A DNA stretch of 8,806 bases from Lachnospiraceae bacterium OM04-12BH (GTDB taxonomy: Bacteria; Bacillota; Clostridia; Lachnospirales; Lachnospiraceae), in contig QULQ01000028.1 in the NCBI GenBank assembly GCA_003490145.1, positions 1 to 8,806 on the forward strand, given 5' to 3'. Positions 1 through 6,768 of this stretch are shown one piece after another. The translations under genes were made by a program, and so were the position numbers. A model generated the notes under the pieces. It saw nothing but the letters and a program-made list of their open reading frames with translations. It had not been told where the DNA came from and made no database searches. The stretch's first letter is position 1, and each line of letters begins with the position of its first letter.

Positions 1-48
1 ATCTTCACCATTTATTATGGAAACTTGATTGATACTTTTATTTTTCAT
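1..48 (-). CDS. Start of an unidentified gene, cut by the window edge
   Basis: An ATG at 48-46 opens a frame that stays open to the edge of the window, giving 16 codons (MKNKSINQVSIINGED). A GAGGG sequence lies about six bases upstream of the ATG, at a usable distance for a ribosome binding site. The start overlaps the stop of the upstream DUF3847-like frame (TAA at 40-38), the arrangement of translationally coupled genes. Too little protein is present to name it. Genes after DUF3847-type frames in Firmicute mobile elements are often mobilisation or replication genes, but that is context only. Confidence 0.35.
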   Translation of the reverse strand, partial: MKNKSINQVSIINGED

Positions 49-190
49 AAGTGCCCTCTTGATTATACAGGTGGTTGTTGCGTGTTCTTCGTTCCTCTTT
101 GGATAACTTTTGACGCAACCTCTTTTCCAAGTTCTCAAACTGGCGGATTTTCTTCTTTCCATCCTCAATCTCGGCTGTCCCTTGTGGGTG
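38..190 (-). pseudogene. Truncated DUF3847-like mobile-element protein, start missing
   Basis: This frame encodes about 50 residues, highly charged and helical (core: KKKIRQFENLEKRLRQKLSK, then EERRTR). It resembles from memory the DUF3847 proteins: short Lys/Arg/Glu-rich coiled-coil proteins of unknown function, common in Firmicute conjugative and mobilisable elements, which typically have a KxRxxENxxK pattern followed by an Arg/Thr/Arg motif. An in-frame TGA at 193-191 comes before any ATG, so the frame has no normal start and appears 5'-truncated. It begins just after the anti-sigma gene ends, which suggests a junction between the sigma/anti-sigma module and an older mobile element. The family assignment is by eye and moderate. 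Confidence 0.45.
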
Positions 191-200
191 TCAATCAAAA

Positions 201-833
201 TTATTTTTCTTGGTCTGCGTCAACCGTTCCAGCACCGTCATCAGTATATAGCTCGGCTGGAATTGAATTGACAGCAAGTTGTTTTTCTGGCGGTATCGAA
301 TTATACCACTCAAGCCATTCAAGGGTTTCTTCGGATAAGTCCGATTTGTTAAATAACTGTCCTTCAAATTCAACCGTTTCATTTTCAGCATCTTCCATAT
401 GACTATATAAGAAATATTTACCATCAATTAAAACCACAATATTATTTTCATATTGATATACTTTAGCACCTACAATATCGTCATTGGCTTGGAAATTCTC
501 TTTTGGCTCTTGCGATGAGCTAACTTTGCTTTCGATTTCCCCTAAATAAGTGAACTGGCTTTCTTTATCTGTAAAATCGAGTTGACTATCCGTATATTGA
601 TACAACTTGTTATTTACATAAACCATAGGAGCCAAATCTCCAGAAATAGGGGGATTAGAGCCATTAAGTAAACGCGGAATTGTAACTACGCAAATTATAA
701 GGCAAAGACAGGCTGCCATAATTCCCCACTTTATCCATATAGGCTTTTTCATTTTCGTTTTGTAGTTGAGTGCTTCATCAACATATTTTGTATCAAGCTC
801 GCTCATAGCGTCAGAAAATTTCTTTGCGTTCAT
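201..833 (-). CDS. Probable membrane anti-sigma factor paired with the ECF sigma gene
   Basis: The product is 210 aa. Residues 1-34 are a charged, probably cytoplasmic segment (MNAKKFSDAMSELDTKYVDE onward). Residues about 35-55 form one hydrophobic membrane helix (GIMAACLCLIICVV core). The remaining 150 or so residues are polar, presumably outside the membrane, and include PMVYVNNKLYQY and a VLIDGKYFLY segment. One-helix proteins of this layout encoded directly after an ECF sigma gene usually bind the sigma factor with their N-terminus and release it on an external signal. I see no zinc-binding HxxxCxxC motif, so it is not a classical ZAS-type anti-sigma, and the role rests on context and topology. 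The ATG overlaps the sigma stop as ATGA, with GAGAGG eight bases upstream, implying translational coupling. The external signal is unknown. Confidence 0.8.
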   Translation of the reverse strand: MNAKKFSDAMSELDTKYVDEALNYKTKMKKPIWIKWGIMAACLCLIICVVTIPRLLNGSNPPISGDLAPMVYVNNKLYQYTDSQLDFTDKESQFTYLGEIESKVSSSQEPKENFQANDDIVGAKVYQYENNIVVLIDGKYFLYSHMEDAENETVEFEGQLFNKSDLSEETLEWLEWYNSIPPEKQLAVNSIPAELYTDDGAGTVDADQEK

Positions 834-1390
834 ACGAATACCTCTCTTTCAATCAAGTATTGCTTCATTTTCTCGCGGATACGGGTCAGCCGGACAGAAA
901 TATTTTTTTCTGAAAGCCCTACAAACTCGGCTATGTCCTTGTAGCTGTCGGAAAACCAATAGCGGCGCATAAAGATAACGCGGTTTTCGATAGTCAGCGT
1001 GTCTAAAAAAGACTCAATGATACAGGCTAACTCTCTGACCTCGATTTCTTCTTCAATGTTTTTCTGGTCTGCAATACAGGCTTCAATTTCCTCCAAAGCA
1101 ATCGTGTAATGACTGCTTCGTTTGGCTGCTTCCTTTCTCCAATAGATTTTGAGCGAAATATTCCGAACGATTTTCAAAAGATACGACAACAATGGGTTAG
1201 GTCGTGCTGGTGGAATGGCGTTCCATGCACCTAAATAAGCGTCGTTTACACATTCCTCCGCGTCCTGTCTGCTCCCTACTATATGGTAGGAAAGATTGTG
1301 ACAGGCTTTTCCGTATTTTATGTCCAGTTCCCGTATGCCCTGTTCCGAACGCTCAAAAAACATTTCTATGATTTTTTCATCGTCTATCAT
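830..1390 (-). CDS. ECF-type RNA polymerase sigma factor (sigma-70 family)
   Basis: The product is 186 aa, normal for an ECF sigma factor with only regions 2 and 4. Region 2 covers roughly residues 17-88 and includes DAEECVNDAYLGAWNAIPPA (residues 43-62), matching the conserved sigma2 'DAEDxxQDxFLxxW' pattern, followed by LLKIVRNISLKIYWRK. Region 4 covers about 128-180: FLDTLTIENRVIFMRRYW, then the helix-turn-helix YKDIAEFVGLSEKNISVRLT. It would direct RNA polymerase to its own promoters. The open frame reaches a GTG at 1393, but the ATG at 1390 lies seven bases from a strong AAGGAGG, whereas the GTG lies only four bases away, so I chose the ATG. Its stop overlaps the next gene's start, so sigma and anti-sigma are made together. 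No convincing ECF autoregulatory promoter was seen upstream. Confidence 0.93.
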   Translation of the reverse strand: MIDDEKIIEMFFERSEQGIRELDIKYGKACHNLSYHIVGSRQDAEECVNDAYLGAWNAIPPARPNPLLSYLLKIVRNISLKIYWRKEAAKRSSHYTIALEEIEACIADQKNIEEEIEVRELACIIESFLDTLTIENRVIFMRRYWFSDSYKDIAEFVGLSEKNISVRLTRIREKMKQYLIEREVFV

Positions 1391-1449
1391 CACACCGCCT
1401 CCTTTCCGGCTTCACTCATATACTACGGTTTCAGCGGCAAACACTACAT

Positions 1450-1809
1450 CTAATCCGAAACTTTTTTCAAAAAATTACCATTTTGCTTTATTATAAAATA
1501 CATAATCGCAGAACATGCAACTCCTACAGGATATGTTATTGTCATAGATAACAATATCATATGACAAGCCTGATGTGTCCACAAACATCTCTGCCTTGAA
1601 ATCGAATCTTGTTCTGTTTTATCAGTAGCATTGGCAGACTTTTGTACCAGTTTCTTAATCTCACTCACAAATTCAAACTGCGTTTTCGTACTTTTTCCTT
1701 TCGACGGAATATAAGACCAGTTTGTTTCTCCATTATTACCAGAAGTAATTAACTGTTGCTTGCAAATTAACAATTTCATTGTCTGCATCATGCATACAAA
1801 TCCACGCAT
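1450..1809 (-). pseudogene. Degenerate remnant of cluster-type genes with a duplicated 40-bp block
   Basis: A 119-codon frame exists, but it looks like a patchwork rather than a gene. Its middle (NWSYIPSKGKSTKTQFEFVS, then EIKKLVQKSANATDK) reads like real protein. After the 40-bp repeat at 1553-1592, however, the sensible reading (EMFVDTSGLSYDI) is in a different frame. Upstream, another frame from about 1840 reads EWIHAWICMHDADNEIVNLQ and then stops. Downstream, a third frame ends at 1412 (KSFGLDVVFAAETVVYE, stop). No good ribosome binding site precedes the ATG at 1809. I read 1412 to about 1840 as fused pieces of decayed genes, at least one related to the 228-aa gene at 3642-4328. A real 119-aa protein is possible but less likely. 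Confidence 0.5.
1553..1592. repeat. 40-bp direct repeat, copy within the remnant region
   Basis: These 40 bases are identical to 3738-3777 in the same orientation and differ on both sides. In the other copy the block codes for MFVDTSGLSYDI of the 228-aa protein. Here the same reading survives only for this block, inside a broken frame. It marks a fragment copied or left over from a paralogous gene. Confidence 0.93.
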
Positions 1810-1886
1810 GTATCCATTCGCCTTCTATCTTTCTTTATTCTAATTACATTTCCTGTTATTCCACCAGTTTCCCAAGCACCACATGA

Positions 1887-2315
1887 TTATATTGGCAACT
1901 CACAATCTTTTAACCAAAACCGTAGCTCCATAACAGTCACAGCAATTTTATATTTTACTTCGATTTCAACTTTTTCTGGTGGATTGGCTAAAAGCCTGTC
2001 AATATCTTTTTCCTCAACACCAGCCATTTTTGCTATCGTTAGCTTGGATATGCCATGATAGGAAACAAGCACTTCCAAAAAACCGCTTAGTTGCCTATCC
2101 TTATCTTCAATCGCTCCAAAATACAGAAATCCTGCTTTACTAAGTATTTTAAGACGCAATGCAGGATCATCTGGCAGACATTCCACATTTCCCTTTGCTA
2201 CTCCATCTACTGTTTCTTCAGTTATTTCTAAATATTTTGAAAGAGTATTTTTATTAAAACGATACTCCTCATTTAAAGAAGTCAACATTTCTGAAATATT
2301 TTTTGTTTTTATCAT
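1887..2315 (-). CDS. Helix-turn-helix-like protein of unknown function
   Basis: The product is 142 aa, with no membrane segment. It appears to contain two small helix-turn-helix-like segments. One is at residues about 21-44 (NTLSKYLEITEETVDGVAKG); the other is at about 88-112 (ISKLTIAKMAGVEEKDIDRL), where 'IAKMAGV' followed by a second helix is typical of XRE/Cro-like DNA-binding folds. The rest is helical and ends in a hydrophobic stretch, MELRFWLKDCELPI. I have seen similar 'HTH domain-containing' hypothetical proteins in Lachnospiraceae; no target is known. The start lies 25 bases after the ATPase stop, with a weak AGGG ribosome binding site, so it is probably the second gene of that operon. 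It may regulate the operon or be a partner of the ATPase; neither is shown. Confidence 0.75.
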   Translation of the reverse strand: MIKTKNISEMLTSLNEEYRFNKNTLSKYLEITEETVDGVAKGNVECLPDDPALRLKILSKAGFLYFGAIEDKDRQLSGFLEVLVSYHGISKLTIAKMAGVEEKDIDRLLANPPEKVEIEVKYKIAVTVMELRFWLKDCELPI

Positions 2316-2340
2316 ATTTGTGCCCTAACACATTGTCTCT

Positions 2341-3057
2341 TTACTCTATCAACAATTTATCCAGCAACATCTGCCTATTGTTTATAAACATTTCTGTCAC
2401 TTGATAACTCTCTGTTTCTTCATATTCACATAAATGTATGCTTCCATTATCAAAACAATAGATATCTGCATCTGGTATGCCTAACAGAATAGGCGAATGT
2501 GTAACTATAAAAAATTGTGCTCCCTCTTTTGCACATCTATATATTTGTATTAACAATGTAAGCTGTCTCTGAGGTGATAATGCAGCTTCCGGTTCATCAA
2601 AAAGATACAGACCATTTGGCTGCAAATTGTTCTGCGCTAACGCGAGAAAACTCTCTCCATGTGACTTTTCATGATATTTAGCAGAAGGATGCGCAAAATC
2701 TGCATATTCTTCTTCCTGCGTTGCAACATTATAAAAACTTTCGGCTCTAAGAAAATATCCCCATTTTTCCTTCCGATAGCCTTTTGAAATTCTTATCGCA
2801 TCACATAATTCTGAATGTGTATCATGCGTAGAAAAAACATAATTCTTTGTTCCACCCTCAGGATTAAAACCATGTGCTACGGCAAGTGCCTCCAATAAAG
2901 TGGATTTACCACTGCCATTTTCTCCGACAAAAAAAGTAACCGGTTTGTTGAAATCAAGTTTTTTAACACCCCCAAAAGCCTCGATTCTCTTTAAATAACT
3001 ATCGTTATCAATTCTATCCCAATCGAATGTTACTCCTTGTATAAATTGATTATTCAT
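2341..3057 (-). CDS. Small ABC-type AAA family ATPase
   Basis: The product is 238 aa and has all the motifs of an ABC-class ATPase. These are Walker A GENGSGKST at residues 45-53, a signature-like SHGES at 132-136, Walker B LYLFDEPEAALS at 150-161 with its catalytic Glu, and the switch histidine in VTHSP at 185-189. It lacks membrane segments and the long coiled coil of SMC or RecF proteins, so it belongs with the stand-alone predicted ATPases (COG3910-like) of unknown role rather than transporters. The ATG has AAAGG about eight bases upstream. It lies 15 bases after the end of a pseudogene and 25 bases before the HTH-like gene, with which it probably forms an operon. Stand-alone ATPases of this kind sometimes belong to defence or toxin modules, but there is no direct evidence here. 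Confidence 0.9.
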   Translation of the reverse strand: MNNQFIQGVTFDWDRIDNDSYLKRIEAFGGVKKLDFNKPVTFFVGENGSGKSTLLEALAVAHGFNPEGGTKNYVFSTHDTHSELCDAIRISKGYRKEKWGYFLRAESFYNVATQEEEYADFAHPSAKYHEKSHGESFLALAQNNLQPNGLYLFDEPEAALSPQRQLTLLIQIYRCAKEGAQFFIVTHSPILLGIPDADIYCFDNGSIHLCEYEETESYQVTEMFINNRQMLLDKLLIE

Positions 3058-3072
3058 TTCATTACCTTTGCT

Positions 3073-3560
3073 TTATTTTTTTATCTGAATTGTACCGTCT
3101 GCCATGAAAAACTGTACGTTTAACTCAGACATAATATCTTTGTGCTGCGTCTGTTTATATGCTAAAATTTCCCGGATATCGCTTGCGTAATCCTGATAGG
3201 TCAGATTCCCTCCCGAATATTTAATAGGTCATCCAATGCTTTCGGCAGACCATGTCCCTCCTATTTACCATTGCATCTACCCATTTATCACATTCATTCC
3301 TTTTGAAATGCTTTCAACTTTCACCGAATCCTCAAATGTGACTGTCATCTGTGTATCGTAAGTTTTCCATTCAAACTGCGACCAGCTTACACCGTTACCG
3401 GTATGCTCATAAGCCTTGATTGCATCGTTATATTGCTTTTTTTATCGGATAAAATAACTTGTTCTCCCAGCCCCATATCATCACACTCGTTTACAACCCC
3501 AAAGTCATTTTCCTTGCGCTCCATAAATCCTATGATTGAAAAAATCAATCCTAAAACCAT
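3073..3560 (-). pseudogene. Multiply frameshifted gene behind a leader copy
   Basis: Coding sense can be followed through the region but it jumps frame. From ATG 3560 it reads MVLGLIFSIIGFMERKEND, continuing to QVILSDKK. At a run of seven adenines (3437-3443 on the plus strand) the sense moves to another frame: QYNDAIKAYEHTGNGVSWSQ, then FEWKTYDTQMTVTFEDSVKV. One extra A would join the two pieces. Further shifts give NECDKWVDAMVNRR, then HGLPKALDDLLN. The last frame reads GGNLTYQDYASDIREILAYK and ends MADGTIQIKK, stop at 3073. The total is about 160 residues, in the size range of the neighbouring unknown genes. No ribosome binding site precedes the ATG. The gene was probably a member of this cluster. 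A single sequencing error could explain the A-run but not the later shifts. Confidence 0.7.
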
Positions 3561-3613
3561 ATGATTCTTCTGTCAATCAGAACCAATCTGCTTTCTCCTA
3601 TCGGAGTCCAAGC
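3560..3613 (-). repeat. Two-hairpin leader repeat, copy 3 (most diverged)
   Basis: On the minus strand this matches the leaders at 6877-6931 and 8340-8395. The first hairpin is UGCUU..AAGCA outside and CUCC-GAUA-GGAG inside. The second is UGGUUC..GAAUCA around a loop containing the shared GA(C/U)UGACAGAA. Several of its differences from the other copies keep the stems paired: the inner stem stays CUCC/GGAG, and GAACCG becomes GAAUCA opposite UGGUUC. It ends at the ATG of the frameshifted gene and has no ribosome binding site. Confidence 0.7.
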
Positions 3614-3641
3614 ATACACACTCTTGCAATATAACGTATCA

Positions 3642-4328
3642 TCAGCTCCGAGCCTGTGCTTTCTGTATATTATCTGACCAATACTTATTGCTGAAAAAAT
3701 TCCCATTTCTAGGCAAATTTCTGAACATATCCATAAGAATATCATATGACAAGCCTGATGTGTCCACAAACATCTCTTTCCCATCTTTCGATTTAACTGC
3801 AATTCCGTTATCACCCACATACGCTACTGTATTGTCATCTAATTTCTGTATTAATCCCGTCATTTCCCCAAATTTCTTTAGAGGGAACTCCCCGGATTCT
3901 TCACAAAGTTTTCGGAACTTTTCTGCATCCTCACCTACCATATACGGATATTTTCCGTCTCTAATATACCATGAAATTCCCGTTTCTGAATCCGTGTATT
4001 TAGGATCCGTTAATGCCCATTCTTTCAAAGGAACACCCTGGTACCATGCTGTCATTTTTTCACTGGAATCATTGCTTATTTCTGGTTCTTCATTTTGAAT
4101 TTCTTTCTCAGCAATTTCATCCTGCTCCTGTTTATCTACTCTATATGACGCGTTATATTTTAATGCCTCATAGATTTCTTGAACATTTGCATATTTGTTA
4201 ACTGCTGCACCATCCGGTACCTCTAATACTTCCTTTTGTTGAAAATCCTGTGATTGATTATATTTTGAACCAGATTTTCTTCCTGCATAAATATTGTTAT
4301 TTACAGCGGTATTTACCATATTTACCAT
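3642..4328 (-). CDS. Unknown soluble 228-aa protein of the cluster
   Basis: I do not assign a function. The N-terminal 35 residues are polar and Asn/Gln/Ser/Tyr rich (MVNMVNTAVNNNIYAGRKSG). Residues about 50-90 are acidic. The conserved-looking part starts at residue 94 (AWYQGVPLKEWALTDPKYTD) and continues through GISWYIRDGKYPYMVGEDAE, FPLKKFGEMTGLIQKLDDNT and VGDNGIAVKSKDGKEMFVDT. From memory, proteins with this 'PLKEWA.TDPKYTD' pattern recur as hypothetical proteins in Lachnospiraceae. There is no signal peptide or membrane helix. GGAGG lies ten bases upstream of the ATG; a second ATG nine bases on is possible, because the start sits in a tandem ATATGGTAA repeat. Codons 185-197 carry the 40-bp block found again at 1553-1592. 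It may be the last intact gene of the cluster transcript. Confidence 0.85.
   Translation of the reverse strand: MVNMVNTAVNNNIYAGRKSGSKYNQSQDFQQKEVLEVPDGAAVNKYANVQEIYEALKYNASYRVDKQEQDEIAEKEIQNEEPEISNDSSEKMTAWYQGVPLKEWALTDPKYTDSETGISWYIRDGKYPYMVGEDAEKFRKLCEESGEFPLKKFGEMTGLIQKLDDNTVAYVGDNGIAVKSKDGKEMFVDTSGLSYDILMDMFRNLPRNGNFFSNKYWSDNIQKAQARS
3738..3777. repeat. 40-bp direct repeat, copy inside the 228-aa gene
   Basis: Identical over 40 bases to 1553-1592 and in the same orientation. On the minus strand it encodes MFVDTSGLSYDI of the intact 228-aa protein, so this is presumably the functional copy. Flanks differ immediately on both sides. Confidence 0.93.
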
Positions 4329-4362
4329 ATTTATAATCCCTCCATTCTTTACTGCGTTATAT

Positions 4363-4593
4363 TCATTCCAGTAAATGGAATAAAATTTTTCTTGGAAATT
4401 CTGCCGGAGTCATTTCATATTTCCAGCCGATACTGGTATTCAGCAATACATTAACACCCCGACTCTGAATTTGAACACCATAACCATCTAATGTTAAAAT
4501 AGTTAAATTTAATGTTCCGCCTTTTGTCAGTGCAATCTGCTTGTCTGCAAGATTCTGATTTTTTCTCTGTCTGTTCCAAAAAATATTATATTT
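4363..4593 (-). pseudogene. Start-less C-terminal gene fragment
   Basis: This accounts for most of the 305-base gap between the 188-aa and 228-aa genes. The frame runs 76 codons from an in-frame TAG (4596-4594) to TGA at 4363 and reads like genuine protein: NRQRKNQNLADKQIALTKGG, then TLNLTILTLDGYGVQIQSRG, ending TPAEFPRKILFHLLE. The only in-frame ATG lies near the end and no ribosome binding site is present, so it appears to be the 3' part of a lost gene. Its ending (DGYGVQI.., LLNTSIGWKYEM) has the same flavour as the C-terminal part of the 228-aa protein (DNGIAVKS.., VDTSGLSYDILM), a weak hint of common origin. Confidence 0.55.
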
Positions 4594-4633
4594 CTAAAAT
4601 ACAGAATATCATTGTCTGTTCATACTATTAGTT

Positions 4634-5200
4634 TCATACTTGTATATATATCTTTATTCCTTCACCGTCTTTTACTAAATACTGGATGCCAGTACCTGAA
4701 TGTGTATTTAATGTAAATCCCTGCAAAGTCTCCACATCCAGCGAATCTTTATCCATTACATTCTGCAATTCATCTTTTAATTCATCATCTAATACCAGGG
4801 CATCGTAACTCATCGTTCCATGCTCAGAAATCAAAAACTGCTTTCCTGTTGTTTCATCCTGTCTTATTTTTATATCAGAATAGGAAAATGCCCCCAAACG
4901 CTCCCCGTCTTTATTGTATATATCAAAACATTCAGCTTCATTATCGGGTACGATTCTATAATTTTCGGATTCGTACTCTGAATATTCCTGTTTCAAAGTA
5001 TTTATCGTTTTTCCTGACAGTGCCAGATAAGAATCCATCACTGTACTTTTCTTAGCACGATTGATATCCGCTCTACTGCTAATATCCTCCTTATCCACCG
5101 TCTGAGCCAAAGTGTCAGCCCACTTATTCTGGTTCCGATTTGGTTTTAGGTTGTTATAACCTGTTGAATAACGGCTCTCTGCTCCTATACTTCCAATCAT
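4634..5200 (-). CDS. Unknown soluble 188-aa protein of the cluster
   Basis: Function not recognised. Residues 1-50 are polar and probably disordered (MIGSIGAESRYSTGYNNLKP). Residues 52-75 look helical. From about residue 80 there is a compact region rich in beta structure: ENYRIVPDNEAECFDIYNKD, GERLGAFSYSDIKIRQDETT and GKQFLISEHGTMSYDALVLD, then an acidic helix and a final strand pair (GIQYLVKDGEGIKIYIQV). No signal peptide, membrane helix, cysteine pair or catalytic motif is evident. The ATG has GGGAGA about eleven bases upstream and follows the 312-aa gene's stop by only 22 bases, so the two are probably co-transcribed. The C-terminal 'xxGxGIxxxxKDGxxI' rhythm recalls the 228-aa neighbour, without enough identity to claim homology. 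Confidence 0.85.
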   Translation of the reverse strand: MIGSIGAESRYSTGYNNLKPNRNQNKWADTLAQTVDKEDISSRADINRAKKSTVMDSYLALSGKTINTLKQEYSEYESENYRIVPDNEAECFDIYNKDGERLGAFSYSDIKIRQDETTGKQFLISEHGTMSYDALVLDDELKDELQNVMDKDSLDVETLQGFTLNTHSGTGIQYLVKDGEGIKIYIQV

Positions 5201-5222
5201 TTTTTAAATTTCTCCCGGCATT

Positions 5223-6161
5223 TTATTCTCTTATTTTAGATGCCAACACTGTATAAAATTCTTTTTCCTGTTGCAGATATGCTGCCCTTTCCTCTGTCAT
5301 TGCTGCCAATGGATTTTCTATTCTCTCCAATATTTTGTTGATAGCTGCCAAACAGCTTTCTTTCGTTTCTCCAAAAATATTGTCATCACCACCTGTCAGA
5401 AAATCCTGCTCTACCGATAGCTGCGTTAATGTACTGGATAAATCAGTCTGAAATGGATTAACCCCCGTTTCTTCTAATGTTTCCTGCCACGCCGCTTTTA
5501 CACTCTCCGGTACTGTTTGAAGGTAATAATCACTAATATAAGCAATCTGTTTTTTGGTTTTTTCGTCTGCAAACTGATAGGTTCTGTTATTCGCTTTTAA
5601 CTGTTCATATGCCGCCTGCGCCTCACTATTCGCTTCTGACTCATACCAGCCATCTTTATTTTTGCTATATTTCATACCATTGACCGTAAAATCTTTGGAA
5701 GTGTCTATACCCAGATAAGACATAACATCCGTAATTCCTTCTGTATACCGGGCATATTCCTCCTTTGAATGTGCTACAGTAGTCATTGTCCCACCTGCAT
5801 TTCGCAGCATGGATGCCAATGCATCTGCCATTCTCTGTGCTTTTACATATGATTGTGTATCATACGGATTATCTCCACCAGAAACCTCTACTCCATGCGC
5901 CGTAGCCGTAAGCACATGACCTCCATTAACACGGATTCTTTGCCCTTCCGCAATATTAACAGAATTATTCTGTCTGCTAAGTGACGAACTCTTCGCCAAT
6001 TTTATAGGTGTTTTTAACACTTGAACCAAATCTTCTACCGGATTTAGTAAGTGCTGCGACATCGCCTCATTATAGGTTTCCTTATCTTTAATAGCTGTAT
6101 TTTTGTAATTAGATGTAAGTCCTCTTGTATTAGGATTAATATAACTTGATATTGACTGCAT
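5223..6161 (-). CDS. Unknown soluble 312-aa protein, largest of the cluster
   Basis: Function not recognised, although I recall similar Lachnospiraceae hypothetical proteins. The N-terminus is Ser/Asn-rich (MQSISSYINPNTRGLTSNYK). Residues 30-55 are helical. A glycine-rich, beta-like patch follows at 74-96 (QRIRVNGGHVLTATAHGVEV). Then comes a long mainly helical region: SYVKAQRMADALASMLRNAG, EEYARYTEGITDVMSYLGID, FTVNGMKYSKNKDGWYES, and helices to the end with ERIENPLAAMTEERAAYLQQ. It has only one cysteine, no membrane segment and no Sec signal. The start is clear: GAAGGAGAT sits about nine bases before the ATG. It follows the 181-aa gene by 61 bases and precedes the 188-aa gene by 22, fitting one transcript. 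Confidence 0.87.
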   Translation of the reverse strand: MQSISSYINPNTRGLTSNYKNTAIKDKETYNEAMSQHLLNPVEDLVQVLKTPIKLAKSSSLSRQNNSVNIAEGQRIRVNGGHVLTATAHGVEVSGGDNPYDTQSYVKAQRMADALASMLRNAGGTMTTVAHSKEEYARYTEGITDVMSYLGIDTSKDFTVNGMKYSKNKDGWYESEANSEAQAAYEQLKANNRTYQFADEKTKKQIAYISDYYLQTVPESVKAAWQETLEETGVNPFQTDLSSTLTQLSVEQDFLTGGDDNIFGETKESCLAAINKILERIENPLAAMTEERAAYLQQEKEFYTVLASKIRE

Positions 6162-6222
6162 TGTCTCAATCTCCTTCGTTTTTTCTAAATTCTCTTTCCT
6201 TCTATGTCCAAATAGCTAAGCC

Positions 6223-6768
6223 TTATTTGTACTTACTATTTGCATTTGGCAAATTAAGATATGTATCCATACTTTTCGTCCAAAGCAACGATAAGTCAAA
6301 CCTTCCCAATTTGTTTAAATCTTCTATGCTTTTTTTGAACATTGCAATAAAATCTCTTCTGTCGTTAAGTCCCATATTACCAGCTTCAAGCGGCAGAGAC
6401 GTGAAACCTCCCTGCTTTTCCACTTTGTAATGTGCCTCCAATGCACGCATTTCGACTACTGTAGCATTTGATGGATTAACATCATTGATATAAATTCTTT
6501 GCTCAAACTCTTTCCCGTTTTCATCCACACCTTTCGCTAACACCACTGGATTTTCATCCGTCGAATCATCCGCATATTTAAGGCAATAAGAAAGACCTGT
6601 ACCATTACCTCCTGTCCACAACATATTATCTGTTGTAAATATCTGATATACCTTTGGTGTTTCTGCCGTATAAAATGTCTTTTCCCCAGATGCAGGCGTT
6701 TTCATATGATTACCTTTTTGTTGACCGTACAGTGAAGATACGGTATTCATACCAGAACCAATGTTCAT
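6223..6768 (-). CDS. Unknown 181-aa protein, paralogue of the 174-aa neighbour
   Basis: This and the gene at 6965-7489 are clear tandem paralogues. In the core (residues 46-116 here) I count about 49 identical residues of 71, including GGNGTGLS, the twelve-residue AKGVDENGKEFE, IND and VEM.ALEA. A second conserved part is MGLNDR.D and NKLGR.DL near the end, followed by M.TYLN. The N-terminal 35-40 residues are divergent and polar (MNIGSGMNTVSSLYGQQKGN). No signal peptide, membrane helix or catalytic motif is visible and no function is known. GGAGG lies nine bases before the ATG. The ATG overlaps the TGA of a broken upstream frame (ATGA), so it was probably once coupled to a gene that has since decayed. 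Confidence 0.88.
   Translation of the reverse strand: MNIGSGMNTVSSLYGQQKGNHMKTPASGEKTFYTAETPKVYQIFTTDNMLWTGGNGTGLSYCLKYADDSTDENPVVLAKGVDENGKEFEQRIYINDVNPSNATVVEMRALEAHYKVEKQGGFTSLPLEAGNMGLNDRRDFIAMFKKSIEDLNKLGRFDLSLLWTKSMDTYLNLPNANSKYK

Noticed and set aside
25..402. Plus-strand frames across the window, such as 25-402, 766-972, 3688-4098 and 7621-7857.
   Set aside because: They lie opposite well-supported minus-strand genes, lack ribosome binding sites and have Ser/Phe/Leu-rich compositions typical of reverse-complement shadows.
1394..1440. TGAAACC at about 1425-1432 as an ECF autoregulatory -35 element before the sigma gene.
   Set aside because: No CGTC/CGTA-type -10 lies 16-17 bases downstream, and the site is too close to the start codon.
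3551..3820. 89-codon minus-strand frame sharing CLWTHQACHMI with the frame at 1450-1809.
   Set aside because: The shared peptide is only the wrong-frame translation of the 40-bp repeat, whose real reading is MFVDTSGLSYDI in the 228-aa gene.
4574..4608. Weak AT-only hairpin followed by TTTTTT on the minus strand after the 188-aa gene.
   Set aside because: The stem is about seven pairs with a bulge and almost no G-C, so it is poor as an intrinsic terminator.
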